DNA from: Kordia algicida
Lineage (GTDB): Bacteria; Bacteroidota; Bacteroidia; Flavobacteriales; Flavobacteriaceae
Assembly (NCBI RefSeq): GCF_051013375.1
Contig: NZ_CP142125.1
Reading direction: 5' to 3' (one strand)
Length of the DNA stretch: 64,000 nucleotides
Under the pieces are notes generated by a model that was not told the origin of the DNA, did not search any database, and worked only from the letters and a program-made list of their open reading frames with translations. Below are positions 45,638-53,994 of the stretch, one piece after another. Position 1 is the first letter of the stretch. Each line of letters opens with the position of its first letter. The position numbers were made by a program, and so were the translations under genes.

Positions 45638-46171
45638 TTACCATTCTCGCCATAAATCTGCCAAACCTTCTCCATCTGCATAGTTTTCAGGGTTGAGTCC
45701 TGCGGCAACTGTTATTTCATCGATGAGTTCGCATAAATCTTCTCGTTCGCCCGTTTCAATGAGTCCTTCAACTTTATCATTTAAACTGTTGAGTGCATTT
45801 ACGGCTGTTTCAAAAAGTGCAAGTTTTTCTTTTTCGCTTCCGTGTTCGCCAATTTTGAGTAGTCCTGCAATTAAATTGTCAAAAATAGCTTTGGCAGCAT
45901 TGCAATTTTCTTCTGTGTATTGTTCCATATCGTATTCAAAAAATGCTTCTCGCCACGATTCAAATGGATATCCTTTTTTGGTTTGAAGAAGTTTTTCTGA
46001 ATAGGTTCGATTGTCCTTTTCAATAGTAGTTGCAACGCTTTTAGGTTCTTGAATTACTTTGGGTTTTTCTGGAGTTTTTGATGGATTGTTCTTTTTTATC
46101 AAATGTAAAATTAGATAGATGATTCCGCCAATAAGTACGATTCCGAGAATTGTGAGTAAGAGTACATTCAT
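45638..46171 (-). CDS. Membrane-anchored acidic protein of unknown function
   Basis: 177 residues. One N-terminal span (about 4-25, LLTILGIVLIGGIIYLILHL), a Lys/Pro-rich linker, then a helical acidic domain (EENCNAAKAIFDNLIAGLLK, ending WREW) with no named motif. It is 42 bases from the GNAT gene and may belong to the same transcript. Confidence 0.6.
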   Translation of the reverse strand: MNVLLLTILGIVLIGGIIYLILHLIKKNNPSKTPEKPKVIQEPKSVATTIEKDNRTYSEKLLQTKKGYPFESWREAFFEYDMEQYTEENCNAAKAIFDNLIAGLLKIGEHGSEKEKLALFETAVNALNSLNDKVEGLIETGEREDLCELIDEITVAAGLNPENYADGEGLADLWREW

Positions 46172-46339
46172 AAGTGAAGGTTGTTTTTAGCAATGTATAT
46201 TCGGCTACAGCTAAAACTATAATAATCTCGAATAAGATCAAAAGAATTAAAAACGTTTTTTTGTAGTTGCAGTGTTTTAAAAAAATGAAATATCACAATA
46301 GAATTAAAAAATGATTATTTTTGCAAAAAATAGTAGACA

Positions 46340-47134
46340 ATGAAAAATATATTAGTTCCCATAGGAGAATCTGCAAATGCCAAGAATACGTTGCAGTACG
46401 CGATTGATTTCGCCAAAGCGATGGACGCAAAGGTATTTGTATTTAGAGCATTTCAAGTGCTGTCTAAAGCAGGAACAATTTTGAATGTCGATGAAATCGT
46501 TGGTCGTGAGACCACAAGCAACGTAAAAGAAGTTGTAGCAAGTGTAGACTTAAAAGGAGTTGATGTTTCTATAATTTCTGCCAAAGGAAATGTGATTGAT
46601 AGTATCAATTCTATTGATAAAGAATTGGGAATCGATTTGATTATTCTTGGTCCAAGAAGCAATTCTATTAAAGAAGAAGTGTTTTTAGGAAATACATCAG
46701 GAAGTATTGTAAAGCAAACAGATATTTCCGTTTTGGTTGTGCCAGAAGGTTATACGTTTCAACCTATTAAAAAGGTGTTGACAGCTATAAAATCTGGAGT
46801 GATTAAACGCAAAGAAGTGTTGCAACCTTTGGAAACAATTTTGGAGAAATTTGGCGCAAAAATGCGTTTGTTACAAGTAAAAACGCCCAACTTTTTAGAA
46901 GAAGATTTAGAGTTTCATTCAGAATTGGCAGCTATTACTTCGGCATACAAGAGTTCGGAAAATGCTACGTTGTTTCAAGGTGTTTTAGAACATTTAAACG
47001 CGAATAATCCTGATATGATTTGCGTTTTTAGACGTAAACGCGGATTTTTTAAGAAACTTTGGGAGCAGAATTCTATTAAGAAAGTTGATTTTGAAAGTCG
47101 TTTGCCTTTGTTGGTTTTAAAAGGAACGGAATAA
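46340..47134 (+). CDS. Universal stress protein (two Usp-like halves)
   Basis: 264 residues. The first half is a Usp domain (MKNILVPIGESANAKNTLQY at the start, LGIDLIILGPRSNSIKEEVF and NTSGSIVKQTDISVLVVPEG near 100-135 matching the ATP-type G-x2-G-x9-G(S/T) motif loosely). The second half is a weaker repeat. Single-gene unit with a -7-like TATTTTTG at 46316-46323 and a terminator at 47162. Such proteins answer to starvation or stress; the trigger is unknown. Confidence 0.88.
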   Translation: MKNILVPIGESANAKNTLQYAIDFAKAMDAKVFVFRAFQVLSKAGTILNVDEIVGRETTSNVKEVVASVDLKGVDVSIISAKGNVIDSINSIDKELGIDLIILGPRSNSIKEEVFLGNTSGSIVKQTDISVLVVPEGYTFQPIKKVLTAIKSGVIKRKEVLQPLETILEKFGAKMRLLQVKTPNFLEEDLEFHSELAAITSAYKSSENATLFQGVLEHLNANNPDMICVFRRKRGFFKKLWEQNSIKKVDFESRLPLLVLKGTE

Positions 47135-47161
47135 AGAAAAATTTATATTTTAATAATACAG

Positions 47162-47198
47162 AAAGCTATTCAAAAATCATTTTTGAATGGCTTTTTTA
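47162..47198 (+). terminator. Terminator of the universal stress gene
   Basis: AAAGCTATTCAAAAA, loop TCA, TTTTTGAATGGCTTT with one G-U pair, then T-run. Confidence 0.85.
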
Positions 47199-47215
47199 TA
47201 GGTAACTACTTGGTA

Positions 47216-47232
47216 TTACGGGAATACCGTAA
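47216..47232 (+). promoter_or_regulatory. Inverted repeat upstream of the 56-residue peptide gene
   Basis: TTACGG-GAATA-CCGTAA is a perfect 6-bp inverted repeat ending 52 bases before the ATG at 47285. The outer form TTACG-N7-CGTAA is also seen, as TTACG-N8-CGTAA, at 57673-57690 upstream of the other lanthipeptide-like gene. It has the size of an operator for a dimeric regulator. Confidence 0.55.
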
Positions 47233-47284
47233 GTCTTTGCGTAGGTATTTTGGTAAATTTAGTCTTTAACTAAAATATCATATT

Positions 47285-47455
47285 ATGAAAAAAAGAAACT
47301 TAAAAAAGTTGAGCTTAGACAAGAAAGTAATCAGTAGTCTTAAAACTGAGATTATCAAAGGGAAATTCAGGAGAGGTTCAGATAATCCAGATTGTAGCGG
47401 TGATACTGCAATTGTATACACTTGTCACGAGACATGCCATCAGCAAGAGCGATAA
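47285..47455 (+). CDS. Small lanthipeptide-like precursor peptide
   Basis: 56 residues. The leader MKKRNLKKLSLDKKVISSL has the KKxNLKKLxLxKKxIxxL pattern of Bacteroidota class I lanthipeptide precursors. The remaining 35 residues (IIKGKFRRGSDNPDCSGD, then TAIVYTCHETCHQQER) contain three cysteines with Ser and Thr partners for thioether rings, and a basic stretch that could be a cleavage zone. No LanB dehydratase, LanC cyclase or transporter gene is nearby. A palindrome at 47216 and a terminator at 47465 frame it as a single-gene transcript. Family placement is by leader pattern, so an unmodified peptide is possible. Confidence 0.7.
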   Translation: MKKRNLKKLSLDKKVISSLKTEIIKGKFRRGSDNPDCSGDTAIVYTCHETCHQQER

Positions 47456-47464
47456 AATGTACAG

Positions 47465-47492
47465 AAAAGTGAGCCTAAAAACTCACTTTTTT
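47465..47492. terminator. Shared terminator between the peptide gene and the hydrolase gene
   Basis: AAAAGTGAG, loop CCTAAAAA, CTCACTTTT, then T. It ends the plus-strand peptide transcript; the A-run on its left would also serve the minus strand. Confidence 0.8.
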
Positions 47493-48339
47493 ATGCTTTA
47501 ATAAAATTAAGTGTTGTTTGTACAACGTCTGTCAAATGGTTTGGTAAGCTTGTTTCGTTCCACGGATGACGCGCGCCAAATACATGATCGGCATTTTCTA
47601 TGAGATGCAATTTACTGTTAGGATTCCATTGATGGAGTTGTGTTGCTTCTGCTACCGAAACCGCAGGATCTGAAGTTCCATGAATGATGAAGTGCGGAAT
47701 GTGTAAATTTTTGGTTGCGCTTTCAATATTCAAACGTTCTGAATTTGCTTGAAAATCTTCAAAAAACTGATAAAAATGTGGCATTTCTTGCTTCGTTCTA
47801 CCATTTATCACATAATACACACCTGAATTTTTCCAGTCTTCCAACTTTTCTCCTTTCGGGAATCGTGATGCGTAATCAGAAACGCCTGCCCAAGAAATTA
47901 CGTTTGAAATGTTACGTTCTTCTGCTGCTTTAATCGTGACAATTCCGCCACCGCGCGAATGTCCAATTAAGGAAATGTCTTGTGTGTTTGCTTCCGCAGA
48001 ATGTTCAAAAGTGTCACTCACAAGATGATTGATGACATATTGTAAATCGTCCAACTCTTTGGTGTAATTATTTTCTCCGAACGCTTCCAAATCTGGAAAA
48101 TCGATTGGTTGTTCTATAGTGCCGCCGTTGTGCGAAAAATTGAATTTTACGAAAAAGCAATCCGCTTTAGCGAACGCTTCTGCTACCAAATCCCATGCGC
48201 CCCAATCTTTAAAACCTTTGTAACCGTGACAAAAAATGACCACAGGCTTCTGCTGATCGTTCTTTTTAAAAAAGTAATCAATTAGTATGCTTTTATCGTT
48301 TTTACGCGTTAAAACGTTGTTTTTAAGCTTCTGTATCAT
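47491..48339 (-). CDS. Alpha/beta hydrolase
   Basis: 282 residues from the ATG at 48339 (MIQKLKNNVLTRK), 2 bases after the stop of the AddB-like gene; the frame runs on to 48381 inside that gene. Features are the oxyanion strand VIFCHGYKGFKDWGAW, the nucleophile Ser128 in IGHSRGGG, and a C-terminal His (ENADHVFGARHPW), with IIHGTSDPAV carrying the likely Asp. It is of the dienelactone-hydrolase-like esterase type; the substrate is unknown. Confidence 0.88.
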   Translation of the reverse strand: MIQKLKNNVLTRKNDKSILIDYFFKKNDQQKPVVIFCHGYKGFKDWGAWDLVAEAFAKADCFFVKFNFSHNGGTIEQPIDFPDLEAFGENNYTKELDDLQYVINHLVSDTFEHSAEANTQDISLIGHSRGGGIVTIKAAEERNISNVISWAGVSDYASRFPKGEKLEDWKNSGVYYVINGRTKQEMPHFYQFFEDFQANSERLNIESATKNLHIPHFIIHGTSDPAVSVAEATQLHQWNPNSKLHLIENADHVFGARHPWNETSLPNHLTDVVQTTLNFIKA

Positions 48340-48341
48340 GT

Positions 48342-51107
48342 TTAGACTTCTTTTTCGGTGAATGGAATTTCCATATTGCAAATTTCGAGAATGAGTTGTT
48401 TCAACTCCACAACAAAATCATCTAAAGTTTCGGCAGTAATCAACTGATTTTTGTTGCGACTTCTTGCAGAATCTTTCGTTCCAAATTTTAAAAATCCGCT
48501 TTGTAAATTTTTAAACGAAATAATTCCCGCTTCCGTTTCCTGCTGAAACGCCTGTTTTTGGTAAATCATGTATGCATACGCCAATACTTGAAAACTTTTG
48601 CTGAATTTATAATCTTGCGTTAGCAAATCCCAATCGACAATTTCTACATCACCTTGCGACACTTTTCCCGTTTTATAATCTATAATACGCATAACGCCAT
48701 CAAGTTCGTCCACACGATCTACTTTTCCGCCAATATACACAGGGAAATCGAGTTCAGGAATGTCAACTTTAGCTTTTAAGGTTTGCTCTATTTGTAGAAT
48801 TCGCAGTGTTTTTCCGCTTTTTAACGTTTGCAATTCTTGTTGTAAAAAGTTGGTCACATAACGTTTGGCAACATTGAAAATGATGAGGTTTTTTCCACGA
48901 TGAATGTTTCCTTCTCCGTAGGTTTTCTTGAAGTTTTCAACGACTAATGGTTCCACATTTTTAAACATTGCTTTGATATCTTCTGTTGCGATAATTTTTC
49001 CTTCAAAAGGTTTGTATAGCAACTCCAACGTATCATGTACAACGGTTCCAAGTGTATTAGCGGCAACGGTTTCTTCTACGGCTTCGTATTCGTTAATTCC
49101 TAGAATTTTTTGATAATAGAAATCTATCGGGTTTCGAATATAGGATGTCAATGCAGAAGGCGAAAAACCTTTGTTGGCAATGTCTTTCATACGCTTTTGC
49201 ATGGAAGCTTCTTTTTGTACTTCCTGCATTTGATGCGTAATTTTTGGAACAGTCGGAATTACCACATTTTGCGTCAACGTATGATTTGGCATATTGTAGG
49301 TTTCCAATTGCATTAAAAAACGACTTCGTTCGCCGCCATTTAATCCATCGGCTTCGGTATTGTATAATAAATATACGTTTTCGGCTCTGTGCAACAATCG
49401 GTAAAAGTGATACGTATAAATCGCATCTTTTTCTTTATAGGTTGGTAAATTGAACTGTTTTTTGAGATCAAACGGAATAAATGAATTGTTGCTTTTTCCT
49501 GATGGTAAAATGCCTTCATTTACAGAGGAAAGAATCACGGTTTTAAAATCGAGTACGCGTGTTTCCAACATTCCCATTAATTGCAATCCTTGTAAGGGTT
49601 CGCCTTTAAAATCGAGCGTTTCTGTACTGATGATTTCTTTATACAGCGCTAGTAACGACTTAATATCTGTGATGTAATTGTGTTGTTTGGTTAAGTGTTG
49701 TAGTTGATTGAAAACTTCGTTGAAACGATATAAATATTCCAACGCCAATAAATGTTGCTCGCGATCTTCAATCAATTTTGTTTTTAAACGGCGAATTAAC
49801 GTTACACAATTTTGAATGGCGAGTTTTGGTTTATCGTTCCAATATGTAAAAAGCATTTCTGCAATGTCTTGTACGTGTTTTGGAAAACGCGCTACAATGA
49901 CTTCCGTACTTACGTAGATAATATTATTAGTCTGAATGTATTCTATAATATCTGCCGCCAAATTTTTGTCTTCTTGCTGAAATAATGGACGCAAATTGGT
50001 GTCCGACAATACATTGATGATGTTTTTATAGTAAAAAGTATCGTTTCTGTGATGTTCCTGGAGAATGTATAAATTGTTAAAGGTTGTCGCAAGTGGAATG
50101 TCTTTTAGTGGAAATCCCATCGTAATATTTAAGCGTTCTATTTCTTGCGGAAGCGAATTTAAACAAGGAATTAATAATTGTTCATCACCTAAAACCACAG
50201 CAACATCTTGCAACGTTTCGTCTTGTTTCTGTAAGGTTTGAAGAATCTCTCCAATATATTTTGCTTGCGTAACGTTTTTTGGAATACCTATGATGTCAAT
50301 ATTTTTTTTGGATGAAAAATTATTGGCTACCCAAGAAAAATCATGCTTCTGGAAATAATTCCATTCATATCTGTGACGACGTAAAAACAAACTGGCATCG
50401 TGTTCAGGATCGTCAAAAAATACATGATCGGTGTCCCATAAAATTTCTGCCAAACCGACTTCTAGAAACTCTTGAATAATCTTTTCTTCGGCAGTATTTA
50501 AGGCATTAAAACCAATAAAATAATGTTTTTTATCTTCGTTTTTCTGCAAATAAAACTCCAAACTATCTACAGCTTCCCTGTATACCAAACCTTGGTAGGC
50601 AATTCCTTTTTGCGTAATTCTATTGGTAAGCGCGCCGTAATAATGCTCTAGCTTGTCCCAAAATTTCAAATAATTATTCATTAAGTCGCTAGGTTCTTTG
50701 TCTGGCGACCATTGTTGAATTCTTTGAATGGCACTTAAATAATTAAATATATCCTTATGGGAAATTAAATACCGATCAATTTCGTTGAAATCCTGCAATA
50801 GTATTTGTGCCCATTTGGAAAAGGAATCAAATGGTTCTTGTGCATCTTTTGGTGTGAGTTCTTTGTAAACTGTGTAAAATTCAAAAAGTAATTCGGTATT
50901 ACTTACGGAAGTATATCCTGAGATTTCTTCTACCAATTCTTCAATACTGAGAATATTTGGTGCAAAGGATGTTTTTTGAATTTGTTGCGAAAGTTCGTGT
51001 TTTAGGAAGACACCTGCTCTTTTGCTAGGCAATACCAACGTAAGATTGCTGATATTGGTATTGTTTTCTAAAATATAATGAACAACATGCGACAGGAATG
51101 ACTTCAT
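48342..51107 (-). CDS. AddB-like PD-(D/E)XK nuclease / inactivated helicase
   Basis: 921 residues. The N-terminal half is a degenerate superfamily-1 helicase fold without Walker A (TLVLPSKRAGVFLKHELSQ at the start). The C-terminal part begins at FSPSALTSYIRNPIDFYYQK and holds the nuclease motif GVMRIIDYKTGKVSQ. It corresponds to the AddB-like partner of AddA in double-strand-break repair. The AddA-like gene lies 2.9 kb away at 53995-57138, on the same strand, separated by ompA and kbl. Conserved cysteines for an iron-sulfur cluster are not obvious. Confidence 0.85.
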   Translation of the reverse strand: MKSFLSHVVHYILENNTNISNLTLVLPSKRAGVFLKHELSQQIQKTSFAPNILSIEELVEEISGYTSVSNTELLFEFYTVYKELTPKDAQEPFDSFSKWAQILLQDFNEIDRYLISHKDIFNYLSAIQRIQQWSPDKEPSDLMNNYLKFWDKLEHYYGALTNRITQKGIAYQGLVYREAVDSLEFYLQKNEDKKHYFIGFNALNTAEEKIIQEFLEVGLAEILWDTDHVFFDDPEHDASLFLRRHRYEWNYFQKHDFSWVANNFSSKKNIDIIGIPKNVTQAKYIGEILQTLQKQDETLQDVAVVLGDEQLLIPCLNSLPQEIERLNITMGFPLKDIPLATTFNNLYILQEHHRNDTFYYKNIINVLSDTNLRPLFQQEDKNLAADIIEYIQTNNIIYVSTEVIVARFPKHVQDIAEMLFTYWNDKPKLAIQNCVTLIRRLKTKLIEDREQHLLALEYLYRFNEVFNQLQHLTKQHNYITDIKSLLALYKEIISTETLDFKGEPLQGLQLMGMLETRVLDFKTVILSSVNEGILPSGKSNNSFIPFDLKKQFNLPTYKEKDAIYTYHFYRLLHRAENVYLLYNTEADGLNGGERSRFLMQLETYNMPNHTLTQNVVIPTVPKITHQMQEVQKEASMQKRMKDIANKGFSPSALTSYIRNPIDFYYQKILGINEYEAVEETVAANTLGTVVHDTLELLYKPFEGKIIATEDIKAMFKNVEPLVVENFKKTYGEGNIHRGKNLIIFNVAKRYVTNFLQQELQTLKSGKTLRILQIEQTLKAKVDIPELDFPVYIGGKVDRVDELDGVMRIIDYKTGKVSQGDVEIVDWDLLTQDYKFSKSFQVLAYAYMIYQKQAFQQETEAGIISFKNLQSGFLKFGTKDSARSRNKNQLITAETLDDFVVELKQLILEICNMEIPFTEKEV

Positions 51108-51114
51108 GTTGTAA

Positions 51115-51148
51115 AAATAAAAAAACGCCTCGATATATCGAGGCGTTT
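51115..51148 (-). terminator. Terminator of the OmpA-family gene
   Basis: AAACGCCTCGAT and ATCGAGGCGTTT form a perfect palindrome (51123-51148) with an A-run on its left that reads as T on the minus strand. Confidence 0.88.
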
Positions 51149-51178
51149 CTTATGAAGTTTATTTTGAAAGGGAATTAA

Positions 51179-52552
51179 TTAGTTCTTTACTAATTTGATT
51201 TCAACTCTTCTGTTTTGAGCTCTTCCTTTTCTTGTTCTGTTTGAAGCGATAGGCTCGTTTTCACCGTATCCGATAGCAGTAAATTTGTTACTTAATTTTG
51301 ACTCTAAGTAAGACTTAACTGCATTTGCTCTCTTTTCAGATAACTTTTGGTTTAGAGAATCAGATCCAACGCTATCAGTGTGACCACCAATTGTGAATTC
51401 TTCAGCTGGGAAACCTTTAATTAACTCAACGATCTTGTTTAAGATTTCGTAAGTTTCTTGCTTGAAAGAATCTTTTCCTGAGTTGAAGTATACTGTTCTA
51501 GCTAAGTTATCTAACTCAGTGATTTCGATTTCAGTCATTCTTGGAATTGGAGGACATCCGTCATTCTCAGCAACACCAGCTACTTCTGGACATCTGTCAT
51601 CTTTGTCTAATACTCCGTCACCGTCTTTGTCAGTCCATGGGCATCCTTTGTTTGCAGATGGACCAGCTTCGTTAGGACAGTTATCTTTAGCGTCAGTGAT
51701 TCCGTCACCATCAGCATCAGGACATCCGTTCATTGCAGCAGTACCTGCTACTTCTGGACAGTCATCTTTAGCATCAGCGATTCCGTCACCGTCAGTATCA
51801 GGACATCCGTTTAATGCAGCTAAACCTGCAGTATCAGGACAGTCATCTTTACTATCTTCGATTCCGTCACCGTCAGTATCAGGACATCCGTTGAATTCTG
51901 GTAATCCTTTTACGTCTGGACAAGCATCGTCTTTGTCATAAATTCCATCTTCGTCAGTATCTTTTCCACCAAATTTGATAGCAATACCTGCCATGTGTTG
52001 GAAGTGAGGAGCTAAATAATCCTCGAAAGAATGCTTATAAGTAGATTGTAAGTTAAATGCAATGTTTTCTGTAAACCAGTAGTTGAAACCTAAACCTCCG
52101 TTTACTGTTCCTGCTCCGATATCATCAACCCAAGTGTAACCACCACCAACTTCTAAATATGGATCAAATTTACCCATGTCGTAAAGTTCGTTAATGTTGT
52201 ACTTGATAAGTGCGTCGAATCCGTAGTAAGTTAAATCTTCTACTTTTACATCTCCGTACTTTTCGATTCTGTTAACAGAACCTCTTGCTCCAACAGAAAA
52301 TCCGTCTCCTACATATTTAGAAACGCTGATTGAAGAAAGTGTTGGTAGGATGTTATAGTGGTCTCCTACATTGAAGTATTCGTCAAACCACTTTCCTGTA
52401 ATACCAGCTGCTTCCATATCATTTGTTGGATAGAAGTCAACAGCATTAACGGCAATGTTAATTTGCCAAGGGTTATTTTCGTCTTGAGCTTTTACGTTGC
52501 TGAATCCTACTACAAGCAACAAAGCAACTAAAAATCTGCTAAGATGTTTCAT
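51179..52552 (-). CDS. OmpA-family outer-membrane protein with thrombospondin type-3 repeats
   Basis: 457 residues. Signal peptide ends near residue 22 (FSNVKAQD). Residues to about 200 form an N-terminal barrel. Five 27-residue calcium-binding repeats of the DTDGDGIxDxKDDCP type follow (about 205-335), then a C-terminal OmpA peptidoglycan-binding domain (about 345-457, with VYFNSGKDSF, GGHTDSVGSDSLNQKLSEKR and ENEPIASNRTRKGRAQNRRV). It links the outer membrane to the cell wall and is probably abundant: it has a perfect consensus promoter at 52589-52619 and a strong terminator. Confidence 0.95.
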   Translation of the reverse strand: MKHLSRFLVALLLVVGFSNVKAQDENNPWQINIAVNAVDFYPTNDMEAAGITGKWFDEYFNVGDHYNILPTLSSISVSKYVGDGFSVGARGSVNRIEKYGDVKVEDLTYYGFDALIKYNINELYDMGKFDPYLEVGGGYTWVDDIGAGTVNGGLGFNYWFTENIAFNLQSTYKHSFEDYLAPHFQHMAGIAIKFGGKDTDEDGIYDKDDACPDVKGLPEFNGCPDTDGDGIEDSKDDCPDTAGLAALNGCPDTDGDGIADAKDDCPEVAGTAAMNGCPDADGDGITDAKDNCPNEAGPSANKGCPWTDKDGDGVLDKDDRCPEVAGVAENDGCPPIPRMTEIEITELDNLARTVYFNSGKDSFKQETYEILNKIVELIKGFPAEEFTIGGHTDSVGSDSLNQKLSEKRANAVKSYLESKLSNKFTAIGYGENEPIASNRTRKGRAQNRRVEIKLVKN

Positions 52553-52588
52553 GTTTTAATTATTTAATTTTAAGTGTTAATTAAAGGA

Positions 52589-52619
52589 CAAATGTAAGTT
52601 GTTAATACTTATTAACAAA
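52589..52619 (-). promoter_or_regulatory. Consensus Bacteroidota promoter of the OmpA gene
   Basis: On the minus strand TTTG (52616-52619) is followed by exactly 19 bases and TACATTTG (52589-52596), a perfect match to the -33 TTTG / -7 TAnnTTTG promoter form. The expected 5' leader is about 30 bases. Confidence 0.8.
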
Positions 52620-52674
52620 GACAAATATATTAATTTTTTTAGAATCCATTAAGAAATATGTGTATTTAAACTTT

Positions 52675-53868
52675 TTAAATCACTTTTAATTCTTTTCCAA
52701 TCTCTGTAAACGCAGCGATAGCTTTGTCTAAGTGTTCTTTGGTATGCGCCGCAGATAACTGCACTCGTATCCTTGCTTTTTCTTTTGGAACTACTGGATA
52801 GAAGAACCCAATTACGTAGATTCCCTTTTCCAGGAGCTTATCTGCCATTATTTGTGACAGTTTTGCATCGTATAGCATTACAGGTACAATTGCAGAATCG
52901 CCATCTACAATATCAAAGCCTGCATTTTTGATTCCTTTTTTGAAATATTCGGTGTTGTCTGCCAATTTATCACGCAAAGTAGTATCATTTTCTAACATTT
53001 CAAATACTTTGATAGATGCACCAACAATGGCAGGTGCTAAAGAGTTAGAGAATAAATACGGTCTTGATCGCTGACGTAATATTTCAATGATTTCTTTTTT
53101 TCCGGTGGTATATCCGCCCATGGCGCCACCCATAGCTTTTCCAAGTGTTCCTGTAATGATGTCAATTTTGCCCATTACATTTTTTTCTTCAAGCGTTCCG
53201 CGACCTGTTTCACCAATAAAACCAGTGGCGTGACATTCGTCAATCATTATCATAGCATCATATTTTTCTGCTAAGACTGCAATTTCGTCCAATGGCGCTA
53301 CCAATCCGTCCATAGAGAAAACTCCATCCGTTACAATGATTTTAAATCGTGCGCCATCTGCATTGGCTTGTTGCAATTGCTTTTCCAAGTCTGCCATGTC
53401 GTTATTTTGGTAACGATAACGCGCCGCTTTACACAAACGAACACCATCTATGATAGATGCATGATTGAGTGAATCAGAGATGATAGCATCTTCTTTCGTA
53501 AGCAATGGTTCAAAAACACCACCATTAGCATCAAATGCAGCTGCATATAAAATGGTATCTTCCGTACCGTAATAATCTGCTATTTTTTGTTCGAGCGTTT
53601 TGTGAATATCTTGCGTTCCACAAATAAAACGAACAGAAGACATTCCAAAACCGTGCGTGTCCATCGTATCTTTTGCTGCCTGAATTACCTCAGGATGCGA
53701 CGATAAACCTAAGTAGTTGTTCGCGCAAAAATTAATGACAGTTTCTCCAGTGTTTATAGTAATTTCAGCTCCTTGCGCCGAAGTGATGACACGTTCTTTT
53801 TTGTAAAGTCCAGCATCTTTAATTTCTTGAAGTTCTTTTTGTAAGTGTTGTTGTATACTTCCGTACAT
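52675..53868 (-). CDS. kbl: Glycine C-acetyltransferase (2-amino-3-ketobutyrate CoA ligase)
   Basis: 397 residues of the alpha-oxoamine synthase family. The PLP lysine is Lys244 in GTLGKAMGGAMGGY, with DECHATGFIGETGRG and FCANNYLGLSSHPEV as other signatures. It joins glycine with acetyl-CoA or cleaves 2-amino-3-oxobutyrate in threonine breakdown. Its threonine dehydrogenase partner is not next to it. Homologous enzymes in the family (BioF, SPT) differ at the substrate motifs; Kbl is the best match by length and sequence pattern. Confidence 0.92.
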   Translation of the reverse strand: MYGSIQQHLQKELQEIKDAGLYKKERVITSAQGAEITINTGETVINFCANNYLGLSSHPEVIQAAKDTMDTHGFGMSSVRFICGTQDIHKTLEQKIADYYGTEDTILYAAAFDANGGVFEPLLTKEDAIISDSLNHASIIDGVRLCKAARYRYQNNDMADLEKQLQQANADGARFKIIVTDGVFSMDGLVAPLDEIAVLAEKYDAMIMIDECHATGFIGETGRGTLEEKNVMGKIDIITGTLGKAMGGAMGGYTTGKKEIIEILRQRSRPYLFSNSLAPAIVGASIKVFEMLENDTTLRDKLADNTEYFKKGIKNAGFDIVDGDSAIVPVMLYDAKLSQIMADKLLEKGIYVIGFFYPVVPKEKARIRVQLSAAHTKEHLDKAIAAFTEIGKELKVI

Positions 53869-53994
53869 GGTTGTTTGATTTTAGACAAAAATAGTTACGA
53901 TTTTTGAGTTATACCATTTATAAATTGAATTTACTGCAATAAAAACTACTTTTTCGACTTATTTTTTAGAATTAATTCAAAATAATACCTCGTA

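Noticed and set aside
51462..51941. 159-codon open frame antisense to the OmpA gene
   Set aside because: Its Ser/Pro/Gly pattern is the mirror of the 81-bp type-3 repeats; it is a by-product of the repeated codons.
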